Source: JAVJST01 sp965229715 (GTDB lineage: Bacteria; Pseudomonadota; Alphaproteobacteria; Rhodospirillales; Casp-alpha2). Taken from it: 64,000 nt of DNA. The notes under the pieces are model-generated. The model had not been told where the DNA came from. It saw only the letters and a program-made list of their open reading frames with translations, and ran no database searches. Positions within the stretch are counted from its first letter, which is position 1. Every line of letters begins with the position of its first letter. This document shows, one piece after another, positions 62,953 through 64,000 of this stretch. The stretch covers positions 930,001 to 994,000 of the forward strand of contig CBDDJL010000004.1 in the NCBI GenBank assembly GCA_965229715.1. Direction: 5' to 3'. The translations under genes were made by a program, and so were the position numbers.

Positions 62953-64000
62953 ATGCATTCGATGCCCCCAAGCCGCAACAAGCGCCGCCGCAACAATCTG
63001 CGTCTCGGGCCGATTTCCGACCTCGAGGCACATCTGCCCGAAGACTGGTGGAGCACCCTGTTCGACGGACTCTACCTTCTGACCGACGGCGACGTCGTCG
63101 AGAACGCCGACAACACCCGCGCCGACATCGAAGCGGTCATCGCCGCGACCGGCATCCGCCCGGGCGACGCCATCACCGATCTCTGCTGCGGTCAGGGCCG
63201 TCACGTCATCGAACTGGCGGGCCAGGGTTTCGACAACCTGACCGGCATCGACCGCTCGCGCTATCTGATCCGCGTTGCGCGAAAACGCGCGCAACAGGCC
63301 GGCATCAACGGCAAGGCGGTGTTTCGGGAAGGCGATGCGCGCGCGCCGCGGCTGGCCGACGCCAGTCAGGACGCCATCCTGATCATGGGCAATGCCTTCG
63401 GTTACTTTTCGAGCGATTCCGACGACCAGCGGGTCCTCTCAGCTTGCGCCAAGGCGCTGCGCTCGGGCGGTACGCTTGTGCTCGACATCACGGACGGCGC
63501 GTGGATCCGGCAGAACTTCGACGCGCGTTCGTGGGAATGGGTCGACAAGCACCACTTCGTCTGCCGCGAACGGGCGCTGTCGTCGGACGGCGACCGGCTG
63601 ATCTCCCGCGAAGTCATCAGCAACGACGAGAAGGGCGTTATCGCCGATCAGTTCTATGCCGAACGGCTTTATAGCTTCGAGCGTATTTCGGAGGGCCTGA
63701 GCGACGCCGGTTTCCGGGACATCGCGCGCCACGCCAATATCGAAACCCGGTCCGACAGGGGCCAGGACCTCGGCATGATGGCCAACCGCATGCTGCTGAC
63801 GGCAACGGCGCCCCGGCACGCGAAGGCCAAAAAACGCGGCCAGCGGACCGTCGACGTGACGGTGGTGATGGGCGATCCGCGGCTGCCCGATCCCGTCAAG
63901 CGGGGCGGCTGTTTCAACGCTGAGGACATGGAGACCATCGACCGGTTGAAGGATGCGCTCAACGATTCGGCGGGCTACCGCTTCCACTACCTCGACAATC
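62953..64000 (+). CDS. Class I SAM methyltransferase fused to an ATP-grasp (D-Ala-D-Ala ligase-like) domain; 3' end outside window
   Basis: 349 residues are visible and the frame is open at the edge. Residues ~30-280 are a class I methyltransferase: ITDLCCGQGRHVIELA (SAM motif I), GIDRSRYLIRVARKRA, and LRSGGTLVLDITDG. After a short basic linker (~residues 290-300, PRHAKAKKRGQ) comes RTVDVTVVMGDPRLPDPVKRGG, which resembles the start of an ATP-grasp D-alanine-D-alanine ligase-type enzyme. The combination would methylate and ligate an amino acid. GGGAGAAACGCC precedes the ATG. It diverges from the decarboxylase. The fusion is an inference until the rest is seen. Confidence 0.75.
   Translation, partial: MHSMPPSRNKRRRNNLRLGPISDLEAHLPEDWWSTLFDGLYLLTDGDVVENADNTRADIEAVIAATGIRPGDAITDLCCGQGRHVIELAGQGFDNLTGIDRSRYLIRVARKRAQQAGINGKAVFREGDARAPRLADASQDAILIMGNAFGYFSSDSDDQRVLSACAKALRSGGTLVLDITDGAWIRQNFDARSWEWVDKHHFVCRERALSSDGDRLISREVISNDEKGVIADQFYAERLYSFERISEGLSDAGFRDIARHANIETRSDRGQDLGMMANRMLLTATAPRHAKAKKRGQRTVDVTVVMGDPRLPDPVKRGGCFNAEDMETIDRLKDALNDSAGYRFHYLDN

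Overview
The window reads as a chromosomal segment of a high-GC alphaproteobacterium, most likely in or near Rhodospirillales. The supports are: a regulatory phosphotransferase set with a short HPr kinase; a DivL-type pseudokinase (tyrosine in the H-box) beside tsaE, murU and addBA; the long reverse-strand block aroA-cmk-rpsA-sppA-ihfB-lapA-pyrF-trpFBA-accD-folC; and a TIGR02300-type acidic protein next to aroA. This is vertically inherited housekeeping DNA with accessory genes set into the junctions.

Layout. 1-4.8 kb: the end of a GlxA/AraC regulator, then hprK-rapZ-EIIA(Man)-HPr-EI, a phosphorelay with no sugar permease. 4.8-13.1 kb: accessory stretch. It holds an AT-richer restriction-modification pair (MT-A70 methyltransferase plus BglII-like endonuclease), a Nudix hydrolase, a PiT phosphate transporter, a 2-oxoglutarate oxygenase, two small exported proteins, an orphan terminase-small-subunit-like protein, a PAS protein and a cupin. 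13.3-30.5 kb: ahcY, divL, a predicted redox-sensing adenylate cyclase (heme-type membrane anchor plus 2Fe-2S domain), hspQ, a class V PLP enzyme, tsaE, murU, addB, addA, a ferritin-like protein, a MAPEG protein and trxA.

30.6-39.4 kb: a three-gene envelope/glycosylation operon (DUF547, GT-C, GT2), then a reverse-strand NitT/TauT-type ABC importer followed by an alcohol dehydrogenase and an arginase-fold hydrolase, with a divergent LysR regulator. This looks like uptake and breakdown of a small nitrogen compound, possibly a guanidino compound. 39.4-52 kb: the housekeeping block, then tRNA-Ala(GGC).

52-64 kb: a second MAPEG protein, a Rieske oxygenase, a tightly coupled hyuA-hyuB-aminotransferase-racemase operon, two thioredoxin-fold proteins, a fold-type III PLP decarboxylase with an altered substrate motif, and a divergent methyltransferase that seems to be fused to an ATP-grasp-like domain and runs off the window.

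The parts most worth follow-up are the heme/2Fe-2S cyclase (17.5-19.2 kb), the restriction-modification pair with its palindromic operators, the importer/ureohydrolase cluster, the hyu operon, and the decarboxylase/methyltransferase-ligase locus at the right edge. No CRISPR array, insertion sequence or integrase was recognised.
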